NCBI GenBank assembly: GCA_037178625.1
Contig: CM074135.1
Location: forward strand, 2,854,001 to 2,918,000
Source of the DNA: Skeletonema tropicum
Lineage: Eukaryota; Bacillariophyta; Thalassiosirophyceae; Thalassiosirales; Thalassiosiraceae
Length of the DNA: 64,000 nt
Reading direction: 5' to 3'
A model generated the notes under the pieces. It made no database searches and was not told the origin of the DNA. It saw only the letters and a list, made by a program, of their open reading frames with translations. A program made the translations under genes and the position numbers. This document shows positions 38,463 through 49,638 of this stretch, one piece after another (position 1 is the first letter of the stretch; every line of letters begins with the position of its first letter).

Positions 38463-40231
38463 TGATATTCGAAGGCTTTAAACCTGATCAGGGCTTTTTG
38501 CAGAAGCTGCTTGTTCCCAAGGCTACATCAGAATTGGAAGTCGGTGCATTCGGATCTATCAGACCTCAATTTGCATTTGTTTCGGATGGTACCTCTAATG
38601 CTTTCAACTTGATGGGATCTGCCGGCAATTTTGACGATCTGCATTCTGCCTCGATGGCAATGGGAGCGAATGATGGACAAGTAGACTTGAATCGTCTTGG
38701 TCTAGCTGACTTCACCCCCAGTCTGCATTTGTGGCCAACTGAAGACTTCAGTACTAAGTCTGCCCCCCTTGACTTTCAAACTAATTTTCTCTGGGGTGAC
38801 GAAGCAACAGCTGCTTCTTTTGACTGGAATATGAATGCGATTGATAGTACAGATGGATTTCGAACTGCGCTCGAGTCTAGGCTATTCATTTTTGTGCTGG
38901 AAGTACCTAACGAAGATCGTGTCTCTATTGGGATTGCTACGGAGCAATTTGACGGCTACAGTTTGTCTGCAATAATAGATGAAGTCTTTGTACTCGGCTT
39001 CAATTCTCAAGCTTTACAGGATCTGTCTTCAAAGAAGTTGGAGCTGGGCTATTACTCTTCGACTTCAAGTAGTGTTTTTGATGGGCTTCCTTCTACTACG
39101 CCGACTATGGTATTCATTGGAGTTGGAGCAGGTCCACCTCAACCTCAAGAGCTTTCCACAGTCAATTTTCTCTCAAGAGAATGTGATGATGGATACACTG
39201 GCCCAGTGCACGTTGACGATAGATACTCTGATTTGATGGGTTTGCAAACACACGAGACACACGCTGGTTTGGATCATCCTGGCTTATTCATGCTTTTGTG
39301 GACACACAACAACTTAATTGCTGCGGCTTCTTCTCACAGACAGACTGGCTACTTCTGGGAACACAAGGCAGCTGCTTCCTTACCGCTTGGCTGGAATATT
39401 GAGGTCTCCCATTGCATCCAATCTGAGTCTCCTCTGTTCGTATGTGTGCTCGGAGATCTTTCATCTGATAGATTTGACACGAGCCAATTTGCATTGGTCG
39501 TGGCCGAGACCCGTGATGACTGCACTGCATCCGCAATTACACATGAGACCTTGACATTTACGCCCAGCTTTGTTGTCCAAGCTCCACAGAATCAATATTC
39601 TGTGGAGTCAGAGTCACTGGGTCGATATATTCTTTCGAAGAGTGTATCCGACGGAAACACCTTGAGTATGCAGATGATTGTCGCTGAATTGGGTGCTTCT
39701 GGTGATATTTCTCCAATCCAGTGTCGAGATGTTGATAGGTCGACAGCCTCTGACGCGGCGCTTGCTTATCCACTGCTGAGGCTACCAGCTGGAAGTTCCA
39801 AAAGGCTCTCCGCACCAGCGCAGCCTAGTCTGGGATTTGGAGTGCTAGAAGAATACACAAGTCGAGATATTTTCCGTGAGCTTCGTCAACTTGCTTGGAT
39901 ACTCTTGATGCTGGCGTATTGCAACTCTGATGGAGCTACTGATGAGCTTGAAAATGTCGCACTCTCCTCTGACTCTGAGTTGGAGGTGTCACCTGATACA
40001 AACTTGGACTTGGAGTTATGCGATGATGAAATAATATTTGCCGATGAAGATCCAGAGAATAGAGCAGACGAAGCTATTATGCGTAACACAAATGTCAAGC
40101 CTTCGAGGCATGAGGTGATAGCATTACGCTCGGAGTTGGGGAGACATTGGAAGTCTCCGAGTAAGCGCCGGGTGCGGAGGACCTCTCGTTACCGCAGTCG
40201 ACCAAAATATTTTGAGACGACGTGGGTGTAA
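38402..40231 (+). CDS. Hypothetical protein with N-terminal membrane anchor
   Basis: 609 aa when started at the Met of ALVLLFCGSISFIGWSIPLM, which gives a clean signal-anchor; a Met 25 codons earlier (38327) is possible. The large ordered region (residues about 50-500) contains FAFVSDGTSNAFNLMGSAGN, HLWPTEDF, RLFIFVLEVPNEDRVSIGIA, YSLSAIIDEVFVLGFNSQAL and GLDHPGLFMLLWTHNNLIAA, with alternating hydrophobic segments suggesting beta structure. The C-terminus has a second hydrophobic stretch (LAWILLMLAYC), an acidic tract and a basic end (KSPSKRRVRRTSRYRSRPKY). No family is recognised. Confidence 0.6.
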   Translation: MALVLLFCGSISFIGWSIPLMIFEGFKPDQGFLQKLLVPKATSELEVGAFGSIRPQFAFVSDGTSNAFNLMGSAGNFDDLHSASMAMGANDGQVDLNRLGLADFTPSLHLWPTEDFSTKSAPLDFQTNFLWGDEATAASFDWNMNAIDSTDGFRTALESRLFIFVLEVPNEDRVSIGIATEQFDGYSLSAIIDEVFVLGFNSQALQDLSSKKLELGYYSSTSSSVFDGLPSTTPTMVFIGVGAGPPQPQELSTVNFLSRECDDGYTGPVHVDDRYSDLMGLQTHETHAGLDHPGLFMLLWTHNNLIAAASSHRQTGYFWEHKAAASLPLGWNIEVSHCIQSESPLFVCVLGDLSSDRFDTSQFALVVAETRDDCTASAITHETLTFTPSFVVQAPQNQYSVESESLGRYILSKSVSDGNTLSMQMIVAELGASGDISPIQCRDVDRSTASDAALAYPLLRLPAGSSKRLSAPAQPSLGFGVLEEYTSRDIFRELRQLAWILLMLAYCNSDGATDELENVALSSDSELEVSPDTNLDLELCDDEIIFADEDPENRADEAIMRNTNVKPSRHEVIALRSELGRHWKSPSKRRVRRTSRYRSRPKYFETTWV

Positions 40232-41423
40232 TTTGGAGAAAGGCGAAGCATAGCTGAGCTATTTTTGGACAGACTCTGGCCGCAATCGCACCTGTTAATC
40301 GTGTGAGACCTCAGTGTGTGATTCATTGCACCGCCGTGCATGTGGAAATGCCTGAGTTAGAGTAAGAAGTCTCAATGGACCCTGGATTGTCAGTAGCTGG
40401 ATATGCAAGTGATTGATTATCGGCACATCATTCTTGGGACAGGAGCCGGTCTACCTTAATATTGTTTCTCTCTTTATTTTCAGCTTGAGCCGAAAGGCCG
40501 GAGGTAGGTTTAGCTCGATGTCTTCGTTACCCTATACTAACTCGTTCAGTGTTGCCTCTCTCTCTCTCTCTCTCTTTCTTCATACTTTAGAGTGAGTTCT
40601 CTTCATTTCCTTGTCTCCAAGCCTGGCCAGCTAGGAGACGAGAAGGGTACGTGTCTCGTTTGCTTTCCATGTCATTTTTTCGTACAATACTTTAAAATCC
40701 AGCGTCGGGTTGGTACTCCTAGAGACGACTTAGCGTCTGGAGGTGGAAGGCATTGGTTCAGAACCATTGGCAAAGACCGGGCAAAGTTCCCAGGCAGTTT
40801 ACCTTGGGGGTACTGCTAAACCATAAGTCTACCCTGGTTCCTTTGGGTTCCACGCCACCCCATTATTATTAGTCGGTGGCCTTTACGTGGCAATGGGGAT
40901 GAGTACACTTTTCTCTCTCGAGAGGATGTGGAAACTAACTACCGACAAAAATACTTGACTCGACTTCCTCGGCAGAACAGCTGGCCGACTTCATTCCGGA
41001 GGATACTTCAATCCAGATTGACGTATATAGCTGTCTAACTTCATTTTGGATTGATACAGCTGGTGACTTGATTCCTCTGGAGATCGAAATCTATCCTTAC
41101 CCGTATCCACACAATATCAATATTCTCAACTTCAAATCGAATAGACAAAGTTATCAACCGTACCTTCACATCCTTGGCACCATTAGCTGCCTTGACCACC
41201 TTTCTCTACAGCTACATATTGTAATGTGTTTTATATAGCATAGAACTTCTTCATTTCTAGGAAGAACAGATGATGAGCAAAGAGTAAAGGTACGCAGTTG
41301 AATCGTTACACCTTGTACATTCTACAAGAAAAAACCTATACCATACATTATACATTCAAATACGCTATTTCAGCATTTAGGCTGCCTGCACACTTGTGTC
41401 CATATAACGTCACTGTCCAACAA
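40232..41423. other. Intergenic
   Basis: Convergent spacer of 1.2 kb. A (CT)n run lies at about 40555-40577. Short frames on the plus strand (40413, 40592) lack conserved content. Nothing else recognised. Confidence 0.4.
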
Positions 41424-43862
41424 TTACCCTCTGCCTTCAATGAGTAATGACAACAATCGTCTCAACTCCACTGCCAATTCTTTCTCGCTAAATAGAGTAT
41501 CCAGAAAATCGTCATCTGCCATCAACAAGTCATCAATTTTTTCAATCCCTCTCGCGGATGCTTGACGAAGAAATGGATATTGATACTTGAGTGACATGTT
41601 CAAATTAGTCATCGCCTTCTCAACAAGATGTGCAAACGCAGCATCCTCTTCAAATGTGTTTTTCAATGTGACGTTTGATTCGAGGGATTCGTGGCTGACA
41701 GAAAAATTGGCTTCTATCCTCGTATAATCTTTTCTATGATGATCAAGAAAAGTGCTAATGATGGAAACAATATCGCTTGGAGTACGTCCATTGGCATCGA
41801 CTGCATGCTTGCCGCAACGGAAGGCATTGAGCAAGTGATCAACTATAAGATCTCCTCTCCCTATACGAGTCAAACATGACGCCGCCAAATGTATGGGAAA
41901 AGATCGATTACCGTCAATTTCACCGGCTCCGGCTGGATAGGCATTGAGAAGGGCTATGATTATATCCGACGGAGCGCCCAAAACTATTGCTGCATGCAGC
42001 GGCAAGACATCAAGGACCACCTTATCATTCACCTTTTTCTGAGCCCAAGCCTTCACTTCGGATGGCGCGTCCCTTATTCTGGACATGACATTATCCCAGT
42101 GCGAAGCCACCAAGTAATCCATGAGCAAGGTAGGCATCACTAGATCAAATGAGTGCAATTCTCTTCTTATATTGTCCATCTCCTTCTTGATTTCCACGGC
42201 AGAACTGCACTTGCGACAACCACACTGTCTTAGTACTGGACTTTTGCTCTCCTCTTTTAAAGAGAACATTCCAATGCTGTCAAAACTAATGCTGCTTCCT
42301 ATAGTCAATGCTCCATTCCCTTTCCTTTTTCTCTTCCTTCTTTTCTTGATTCCGCCAAGATTCGAAAATAGGCTTGTGTCTTGAGTACAAGGAGATAGAA
42401 ATTGATCATCACCATCTTTGTCAAATGAACCCAGATTAGAAAAGATGCTTGTGTCTTCAGTAAACGGAGAAAGAACTTCTTCACCCAATGCTCCGTTCTT
42501 CTTTCTCTTGCTTCTTCTCATGATGCCAAGATTAGACAGAGGGCGCTTGGTAGTATTGTTTTTTCGTTTCTCTTTTGTCACAGTCGTTGTATCTGCTATA
42601 CTGCCAAAGATGCTTGTGTCTTCACTACATGGAGAAAGATGCTTGGCAGTCTGAATTTCAGCTTCATTATCTTTGTCACATGAACTCGACAGACCACGAA
42701 AGATGTCGTCATAACTTCTCTCTTCATCGATACGATGCAATGCTTTATTCTGTTCAGAACTAAGCGCAAGGTCTTTTGTATTGTGTTCGGAACTGAGCGC
42801 AAGGTCTTCTTCTTTCTGAGATTCCTTTGCATCAATGGTAATCTCTGGAACAGGCTTGTCTCTGTTGACAGAGCCTTGATCATCGCTATTTCCTCCATTT
42901 CTTACGGAGAATACTTTACTCATGGCCTCTTTGATGGAAGGATGATCCGATTCTGTCGAAACTGCATGTGGAATAGTGCTCGATGGAGCGATTCCTTTGT
43001 TGACAGAACCGTGATCATCAGATTTTCTTCCCTCTGTTCTTATGGAGAATACTCTGCTCATAGTCTCTTTGATCGACGGATAATTCGACTCTGTCGACAC
43101 TGCTTGAGGAATAGGTGGAATAGTGCTCGTTGGAGGGACTCCCTGTGAAAGCAAGTCGTATATGGACTTGTACTCATCCTGTTGTTGCTGTTGCCGCTTC
43201 CGTTTCTCCGCTAGTCTTGACGTATGGCGCTGTAGCTCTTGCTCATATTGCTGCTGATCATCATCGTGACTCTCCTCCTTCTCCAACTTTGTGTCCAAGT
43301 CTTCTACAGGCTTCATCTCCTCAACCTTTTGCCGTCCTTCCTCTTCCTCCTCCTCATCATCTTGCATCATATTCTGCAAAATCTCCACCAGTTCCATAGC
43401 AGTCCGCCCACTATCATCCGGCACCCACAAACTCTCCGGATAACTCCTCACCAATTCATTCAAAACACATTGAAAGTCATCATCTACCGACACAATCGCC
43501 GCCATGGAAGCAGCAATATGAATCGGAAGCCTTCCCTGCAAATCCTTCTCTTGTGCGGCAGTCGGATACGCGTTTAGTATTTTTAGCGTGACATGAGATG
43601 GAGCACCGTACAATAGTGCCGCGTGGAGGGGGAGCATCCTCCCATGTCGATTGATGATCCATATTGATGCTGAGAGGGGATGATCGTGGAGGGATTTGAG
43701 GGCGGTGGACCAATTGGAGATGCTGAGGTTGTGATAGAGGAGCATTTGGTTGGGGATGATTTCATCTTCGTCTACTTCTTCATCGTGAAGGTGTTGTTGT
43801 GTGGTGCGAGGGGCACTGAGATGGTTAGGCGGCTTGGCTGCCATCATCATTGATGACATCAC
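41424..43862 (-). CDS. Ankyrin-like repeat protein with Ser/acidic linker
   Basis: 812-aa protein with ankyrin-like modules at both ends. N-terminal, residues about 50-160: NWSTALKSLHDHP, GRMLPLHAALLYGAPSHVTL, GRLPIHIAASM, DDSGRTAMELV. C-terminal, about 590-720: HWDNVMSRIRDAP, LDVLPLHAAIVLGAPSDIII, SFPIHLAASC, DANGRTPSDIV. The LPLHAA/GAP/LPIHxAA pattern is common in diatom ankyrin-type proteins. The middle is disordered with internal repeats: two copies of a block around IPxAVSTESxxPSIKExMS, and three LSPxxxDTSxF motifs each followed by basic RRxKRK-like sequence. The role is presumably protein binding; the partner is unknown. Confidence 0.75.
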   Translation of the reverse strand: MMSSMMMAAKPPNHLSAPRTTQQHLHDEEVDEDEIIPNQMLLYHNLSISNWSTALKSLHDHPLSASIWIINRHGRMLPLHAALLYGAPSHVTLKILNAYPTAAQEKDLQGRLPIHIAASMAAIVSVDDDFQCVLNELVRSYPESLWVPDDSGRTAMELVEILQNMMQDDEEEEEEGRQKVEEMKPVEDLDTKLEKEESHDDDQQQYEQELQRHTSRLAEKRKRQQQQQDEYKSIYDLLSQGVPPTSTIPPIPQAVSTESNYPSIKETMSRVFSIRTEGRKSDDHGSVNKGIAPSSTIPHAVSTESDHPSIKEAMSKVFSVRNGGNSDDQGSVNRDKPVPEITIDAKESQKEEDLALSSEHNTKDLALSSEQNKALHRIDEERSYDDIFRGLSSSCDKDNEAEIQTAKHLSPCSEDTSIFGSIADTTTVTKEKRKNNTTKRPLSNLGIMRRSKRKKNGALGEEVLSPFTEDTSIFSNLGSFDKDGDDQFLSPCTQDTSLFSNLGGIKKRRKRKRKGNGALTIGSSISFDSIGMFSLKEESKSPVLRQCGCRKCSSAVEIKKEMDNIRRELHSFDLVMPTLLMDYLVASHWDNVMSRIRDAPSEVKAWAQKKVNDKVVLDVLPLHAAIVLGAPSDIIIALLNAYPAGAGEIDGNRSFPIHLAASCLTRIGRGDLIVDHLLNAFRCGKHAVDANGRTPSDIVSIISTFLDHHRKDYTRIEANFSVSHESLESNVTLKNTFEEDAAFAHLVEKAMTNLNMSLKYQYPFLRQASARGIEKIDDLLMADDDFLDTLFSEKELAVELRRLLSLLIEGRG

Positions 43863-44832
43863 TATTGTTGTCTATGTTAGGTTGAATGCCATTGCAGCAA
43901 CATGATATGTTTGGTGGTACAGAGTCGATGTCAGAGAGGCATGAGAGGCATTGGCGAGGTCATGTGTGTCATTTTTGTCGGAGGGAAGTTTCAAAATTAA
44001 CTTCGCACTCCTGCACTCCGCACTCGATACTCTGATATGCATGCGGAAGGACAATGAAAGCAGCAAGTAGAGACGAGGATGTTATGATCGACCGAGTGAT
44101 GTGTATTGGAACTGAGCGTGACGGAGACATTGTTGGGTGGATCTCAAGAGGGACGGGCAGAAGATCAAGCTAGCAGGGGAATTGGACTTATTATTTACAT
44201 CTGACAAAACTGAGACACATTATCTAACTTTCATTCTACGACCTACGCACACAGAAACGTCAATTCCCAATCATCCCGTCTTTCTATCTCTAGAGAGAGG
44301 CAGCAAATAATGTTCCGCAAGACACGCGACGGCAATGGACGCAACAACTTGAGAGCAGGCCCTACTCGATTGATCAAACTAAACTTGCCGTCTTGTTCCT
44401 GCCCTGCTAATAAGGCCTTTCGTCAAGAGTCTCTGCTTGGTCCGAGTTGCGGTGGAGGTATGGACGGTAGATGTGTAGCTTGCGTAGCGAAGAGAGTGCC
44501 TCTATATGAATTGCCAAGCACTGTTTTTAGAGATAGGAAACAAAACAAAGATTCATTAGAGATGCAAAATACAAAGAGACAGCAGACAAACAAAACAAAG
44601 ATTTAAAAATGTTGGTGGAGATGCTTTTCAACGAGATCGAACGGTAGTTTAGCGACGGATTTATGGTCTAGCAAACCCTAAAGGAACTGTGCCAATCTTT
44701 CCCTGAGGAGGACGAACACTCTGTTTAAGCCTGTCAGCACCTTCGAAGGCCACCGTGACCAACCTTGGAAACCGACCGTTACTATCTCTCTCGGAACCCC
44801 AAATCGAGTACACCCGAAGGCGCAAAGAAAAG
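43863..44832. other. Intergenic, possible small ORF
   Basis: A plus frame at 44310-44606 (98 codons, FRKTRDGNGRNNLRAG..., with SCSCPANKAF and RCVACVAK) is the only candidate, but its C-terminal third is Lys/Gln/Asn low complexity and it has no recognised relative. Otherwise nothing is seen. Confidence 0.3.
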
Positions 44833-45031
44833 CTGGGCCAATTTGATTAATCGCCGGCTAACCTCGGCGATGGGCCTTATTTGTATAGCACCGGCTTTGC
44901 CTCGGTGCTGGGACTGAGCCCTGGGCCGATTTGTATAGCACCGGCTTCCACGGTGCTGGGCCAATTTGTATAGCACCGGCTTCCACGGTGCTGGGCCAAT
45001 TTGTATAGCGCCGGCTTTCCTCGGCGCTGAA
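44833..45031. repeat. Five-unit tandem hairpin array with compensatory changes
   Basis: Five units of about 35-50 bp, each with the frame GGGCC(A/G)ATTTGTAT, then a 7-bp stem, then CTGGGCC. Stem-loops are at 44850-44871 (ATCGCCG/CGGCGAT), 44887-44909, 44937-44957 and 44972-44992 (AGCACCG/CGGTGCT) and 45007-45028 (AGCGCCG/CGGCGCT). The stem sequence differs between units, but both arms change together, so pairing is always kept. Loop sequences vary in length and base. Units three and four are nearly identical (35-bp period). Confidence 0.85.
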
Positions 45032-47193
45032 GTTGTTGCTCAATCAGCCATCAAAACCGGACAGGGGATCATGAATCGGTTGTAACTCACCTGTAATCAT
45101 CGGTCATCGGCTGCAGTCGTTAGCGGCGGTGCCTGCTTCAAGGCGGTGGCGATGCTTGCGGGTGAACGTTGTTGGGAGGCGGCGGTAGTATAGCAAGCGG
45201 CCGGCCAGCGGAGGGCGGAGAATTGGCCGACATGGTGGTTTGGTAGCGAATGATGTTGACAGTTTGCTCGATGAAAAATTATGAGCACAGCAAGCAGCGG
45301 CATGAGGCTTGCAACAGCAATTTGCCATCCATGATTGAATGAATGGCTGTGAGAGCTTCTCACGATGCTGTCTGTCGGCATGATTGAATGAATGGCTCTC
45401 CGGTGCTTTTGGTCGGCATGATTGAATTAACGTTGCGATGGTCGGCATGATTGATTTTTTGTGAGCGATTTTGGTGGACATTTCGAGTACCGAGTGATGT
45501 TGAAGTTGAAACACACACTTTTCGCATCAGCAGAAGTATGTACCTTCTTACTAAGTTACTTACCTTGACAGACAACCATAACACTGCAGCCACCGTTGAT
45601 ACATATGAGGCCGCTGCGTCTGCCACAAATTCTGCAACAAACAACAAATCAGCGGTGTTACAAGATTTCTGTGACAGCCATCAAAGACTCATGCAACAAG
45701 GGATTGGCATTAGCCATTGAAGTGTTATGCCGTTCCTTCCCTATCTTCATTTTCCTCTTTATTGCTCAGAAGAAACACGATTTTGACAAGCTTGACAATC
45801 AAAGTTTTTTGGCCGAAACAATACAATGCTACTGCCGTCTATACGCAAGAGCTCCTTCACTTCCCATCCACAACTCTGTCAATGATACCAATCATCATGA
45901 TACTTATTGTACACGGCAAGCAATCAAAGCCGAAAGCACACAGCTATTTTATCAAATAATAAGAAGATATCGAATGGTCATAAAAGCTTTAACATGGTCA
46001 TTTATGTTTTCTCGATCAATGGCAATCATCTCAAACTTTCTACTTCTATCCATCAGTGAAGTGAAGTGCGGAGAAGATTTCGACAGCTTTGAATATATCA
46101 TTTTTGCAGCTTTCTTGTAGAAGAGATAGTTCGTATCTCGGACTTGATCAAAATGGCACAAATAATTACCTCTGCAGTTGTGTAGAGTTGTTCTTGTCAC
46201 CGCAACTGCGTATGAGAGAGTTATTTTCTCATCGTTCCATGGCTTGCCCGAGGGACAAGTGCAGGGCCTCAAATGCTTGAAGTTCATTCATCATTTCCTC
46301 TGCTTTTGTGTAAGATGGAAGCAAATTCTCCAACAGCAACCTGTATAGTCTTCGCTCCTTCTTGAACGCAAAATACTATGCATACTTATTAATTAATGAA
46401 GCACCTGTAGTAGGAATGTCGTAGAAGAATACGACTTCGCATTCGAAGGGGCTGGGTTGACGTGGATGTGAGGCTGCTGCTGGTACATAGGAGTTGTATG
46501 TTGTTGTTGTTATTGTTGTGAATGGTGCTCTGCATCATATGGATAGTCAAGGTCAAGAGAAGACGATGAATTTCCGTGACGTAGCAGCGGGCGTTGCATC
46601 GTTGCAATATGAAGAGTAGCAATTGAATGGCCACTAGGAGAAAAGAAGGACGGTGTATGTCGAGGATTTGTCTCTTCGACCGATAGATCGGTAGCCAAAG
46701 TCCAACAACCAACAACTCGGCCGAGGCTGTGATGTGCGGAATGTGAACCAACTGAGCCTAGTCAGGTAGGTATCGGGGGTCGGAGTGACGTGATGAATCA
46801 CGCTAAATGTAGTCACAAGTGTCGTTTTGAACCCGTTTGTATTCGAAGCAGGATCTATGACAATGTTCCGATATTGGTTGTTCAACCCAGAATGGAAAGA
46901 TGACAAGAAAGCTGGATGCAATAGAGAGTGAATGGGACGATGGTTTGGTACGATTGTTGTAGAGACAAGCAAATCCGTAGGGAATGGTGTGAGATCCAAA
47001 TTATCAAACAATTGCAGTATGCATTCCTCCTTCTTTCTACTTGAAGGTGAAAGACTCTTGATGAAATTCTGCACTTTCAAGGTCAGAAGAGAAGATCTAT
47101 GTAAGGATAAAATGTGGAATAACGTTTACTGTGTTGTCTCTATCATCTCTAATATTATATCATCTACTCTACCTAAATCATTACATCTCATTC
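45032..47193. other. Gene-poor region
   Basis: No gene can be supported over about 2.1 kb. CGGCATGATTGA occurs three times at about 45375-45460, with a related CCATGATTGAATGAATGGCT at about 45326. Frames on both strands (for example 45596-46120 plus, 45952-46287 minus, 46634-47080 minus) have no conserved motifs and overlap one another. A decayed gene cannot be excluded. Confidence 0.35.
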
Positions 47194-48520
47194 TCAATCA
47201 TAACATTTGTTCTCCACAGGGGTTCTGGCATCTCTCATGAGAATCCAGATATTCGCAGCATGCTTTTCACCCTCATGCACGGTATGACCCTCGTGCCAAA
47301 CCCTTTCGTCTTCCTTATACGGATCACTGTCAAGAACATTAGCCCAGATAAGCGCTTTGCCTTTCTTGGGTTCAACTTTGATGGGTGGATTGAGACGTGA
47401 GAACTCTGTCTCTCCACCTTTTTCGACATCATTCAGATACATGAAGAATGTCAAGATACGTCCTCCCATTCGGCGATGAGTGTCTTCTTCGATGTAATCT
47501 CCGTGGAAAGAATGGTACTGGCCAGGTTGGTATCGGAGGATTTGCATTTCGTTGTAGTTGGAAATAGGTACATTTGTCACATCGTATACGCGCTTGAGAA
47601 GCCCTTTAATGATTGGGTCCTCGTAACATGTATCTCCAAACTGTACACAATTCAAAATGAGGCAGACATGTCAGGAACGAGATTCGTCTGAGAGAGAGAT
47701 GGCAAGAAAGGCATAGATATTACTCCCGAGTCTCACCTGAAATCCACACCACGAGATTTCGCTCGTACGTTTCTTCGTCTTCTTGGGTGACGCATGATTC
47801 CCATAGAATATCTCGCCAGCTTGCTGATAGCCTGTCTTTTGCCCATATTCGAGTATTGTGCTGATTTCCTCTTCCGAAACAAAGTCATCAATTGCTACTA
47901 TCCAAGGATGATCTTGTTCACCTGGAGTGGGCTGTGTGTGAGAGGATTTGAACATCGTTCTCTCGGACAATTCTCTGGAACATCTTGTCAACGCTACCTG
48001 CAGCGGGAAGAGCGTTTGGAAGCTCTTCTAGAGTGCCACCGCAACGCACATTCTCGTCTAAATACATGCAACTTTCACACGATGGACCGCAGCTTAACCT
48101 CACGTCCACTTCACTGCACCTTCCTTGCATTGCCCAGTGAGTGCACATGTTGTGTTTGTTGGAACAGATTTCTCGAGTTTTCATGTACTCCGGAACTACC
48201 CACACCTCGTCTTTCATGTAGCTTAATATTCCATCTAAAAAGTCTTGCTTCTCAGATGAATCCATCCACCAGACTCCAGACAAGTCTTGATCGGAAACGC
48301 CGACAGCTTGTCTCGCTGATTGATCAATATCTTCAGCGGTGCACGTATTACAACTTCGCTTGCAGCGCCGGTGCATGTAGCCGGGGTTCTTCTCACACTC
48401 ACCGATGGATGACCAATAACTGCAGTGTTCGTTACCATCTGCGCAGCCGTTAGATGATGAAGCGTTCGCATGGAAAATTTGGAAGAATGCAAATGTTGCG
48501 GCGGTGTAAAAGGCCCGCAT
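47194..48520 (-). CDS. Prolyl 4-hydroxylase with two ShK domains (frameshifted)
   Basis: Secreted or ER Fe(II)/2-oxoglutarate dioxygenase. A signal peptide (RAFYTAATFAFFQIFHANA) is followed by two six-Cys ShKT modules: C26-C60, and C119-C151 with spacing conserved between them. The P4H catalytic domain comes next: DDFVSEEEISTILEYG, KRTSEISWCG, EMQILRYQPGQYHSFHGDYI with Fe ligands His and Asp near 47505 and 47499, GRILTFFMYLNDVEKGGETE, and distal His and Lys near 47295 and 47265 (HEGHTV...GEK). An intron of 96 nt (47641-47736, GT-AG) joins CGFQ to FGDTC. Near 47930 the frame slips by one base within CACACACA, between VQILSH and QPTPGEQDHPW. This is either a real mutation or a sequence error. 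Confidence 0.85.
47641..47736 (-). other. Intron of prolyl 4-hydroxylase gene
   Basis: On the minus strand the donor is CAG|GTGAGA and the acceptor GTGTACAG|TTTGG. Length 96 nt, phase 0. Splicing joins the SEISWCG motif to the following catalytic exon as expected for P4H domains. Confidence 0.85.
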
Positions 48521-49547
48521 GTTGTTGTCGATCGTTACTGGCTACTGTTCTGATGACTGGAAGGTGTAGATGATATGAATGTTACGATTAGGATGTTAGT
48601 TGCTGCAGCAGTTTTTGAGATATGGATATGGAGATAAATGAGGTAGAACTGCCCTTATCGTGCAGGCTGGTCTCCTCGTGGCGGGTATGTATTGTAGAAG
48701 GCAGGGCAGGGAGCCTTGTCGTGCTAAGTAAACAAAAGATGGGAATGCGAATGCATGAGGCGAAGCGAAAGCGGGAATGCATGAGGAATGAGGAATCTTT
48801 GTCTTTGACAAAAGGGCAGATTGCGTCCATCCTCGAGAACCGAACGGTGTACAGATGGTCATTAAATCAAAATGTTGGTATCGACACGTGGTACTTAACT
48901 CAATTTTGCGAACCTTCTCACCGTTCTTACTACAGTGTGTCCACCGTAAGTACTTAGTTGCCCGCCTTGGTACTTGCCCGTCCCGCAGTAGTTGCCCGCT
49001 GGAAGGACTTAGGAAGTCCGGACACTAACAGATGACGTATTCCGTGCGTAGTTGCCCGTCCACCGTAGTTGCCCGCCCCGACGAGCGGACACACCCGCGG
49101 GCAACTACGGTGGATTGGAATGGACACAATGTACATCATATATCATCCTGGCAGATCCTGGAATGGGAGTCCTCTTCAGCTTCAGAAGGACTCTGCATGT
49201 ATGCAGAGGGACTCTGTCATCTGCTCTCAGCACACTTGCTGAGTCCTCCAAGTGACTCAGACAGGTGTCTGAAGATCCTTGTAGGTTGTAGGGTGGATTC
49301 CACCGTACTTCAAGAGGCGACATTATGTGGACTCCAGTTGCCCGCGGGTGTTCAAAGCAGGGCTGCGTGCGTTGCTTGTCGTGCAATGTATGTAAATGAA
49401 AATGGGAATGGTGTGTATGTGTGTCTCTGTGGTGTGTGTGAAAGCATGAGGAATGAGGAATTTGTTGACAACACCGTCTCGAGTCTCGAACGGTTTACAG
49501 ATGGTCATTAAATCAGAATGTTGGTATCGACACGTGTACCTACGTAA
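48521..49547. repeat. Spacer with direct duplication and GTTGCCCG motif cluster
   Basis: A segment of about 160 bp (about 48726-48898) is repeated directly at about 49388-49541; both copies contain GCATGAGGAATGAGGAAT and ACAGATGGTCATTAAATC. Between them, 48958-49110 carries five copies of a TAGTTGCCCG(C/T)-like word and one inverted copy (GCGGGCAACTACGG), with CCACCGTA/TACGGTGG on both sides. This suggests a small palindromic element inserted between or carried with the duplication. The second copy ends 6 bp before the MULE terminal repeat. No gene is supported. Confidence 0.5.
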
Positions 49548-49638
49548 AGGGAGCTGATCCTCAGCCATCCACTTGAAGTTGGGAAAGCAGAAACTGTCTT
49601 TTACGTCACTGTGACTTTTACTGATGAAAGGCCTTTCC
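49548..49638 (+). repeat. Left terminal inverted repeat of MULE
   Basis: 91 bp from AGGGAGCTGATCC to AAAGGCCTTTCC, exact reverse complement of 54061-54151. Sequence diverges immediately inside. Confidence 0.95.

Noticed and set aside
44310..44606. 98-codon Cys-containing ORF as a real gene
   Set aside because: Short, with a low-complexity Lys/Gln/Asn end and no recognised relative; kept only as a note in the spacer entry.
44833..45031. CRISPR array
   Set aside because: Repeats are contiguous hairpin units without unique spacers of constant length, and the window is eukaryotic.
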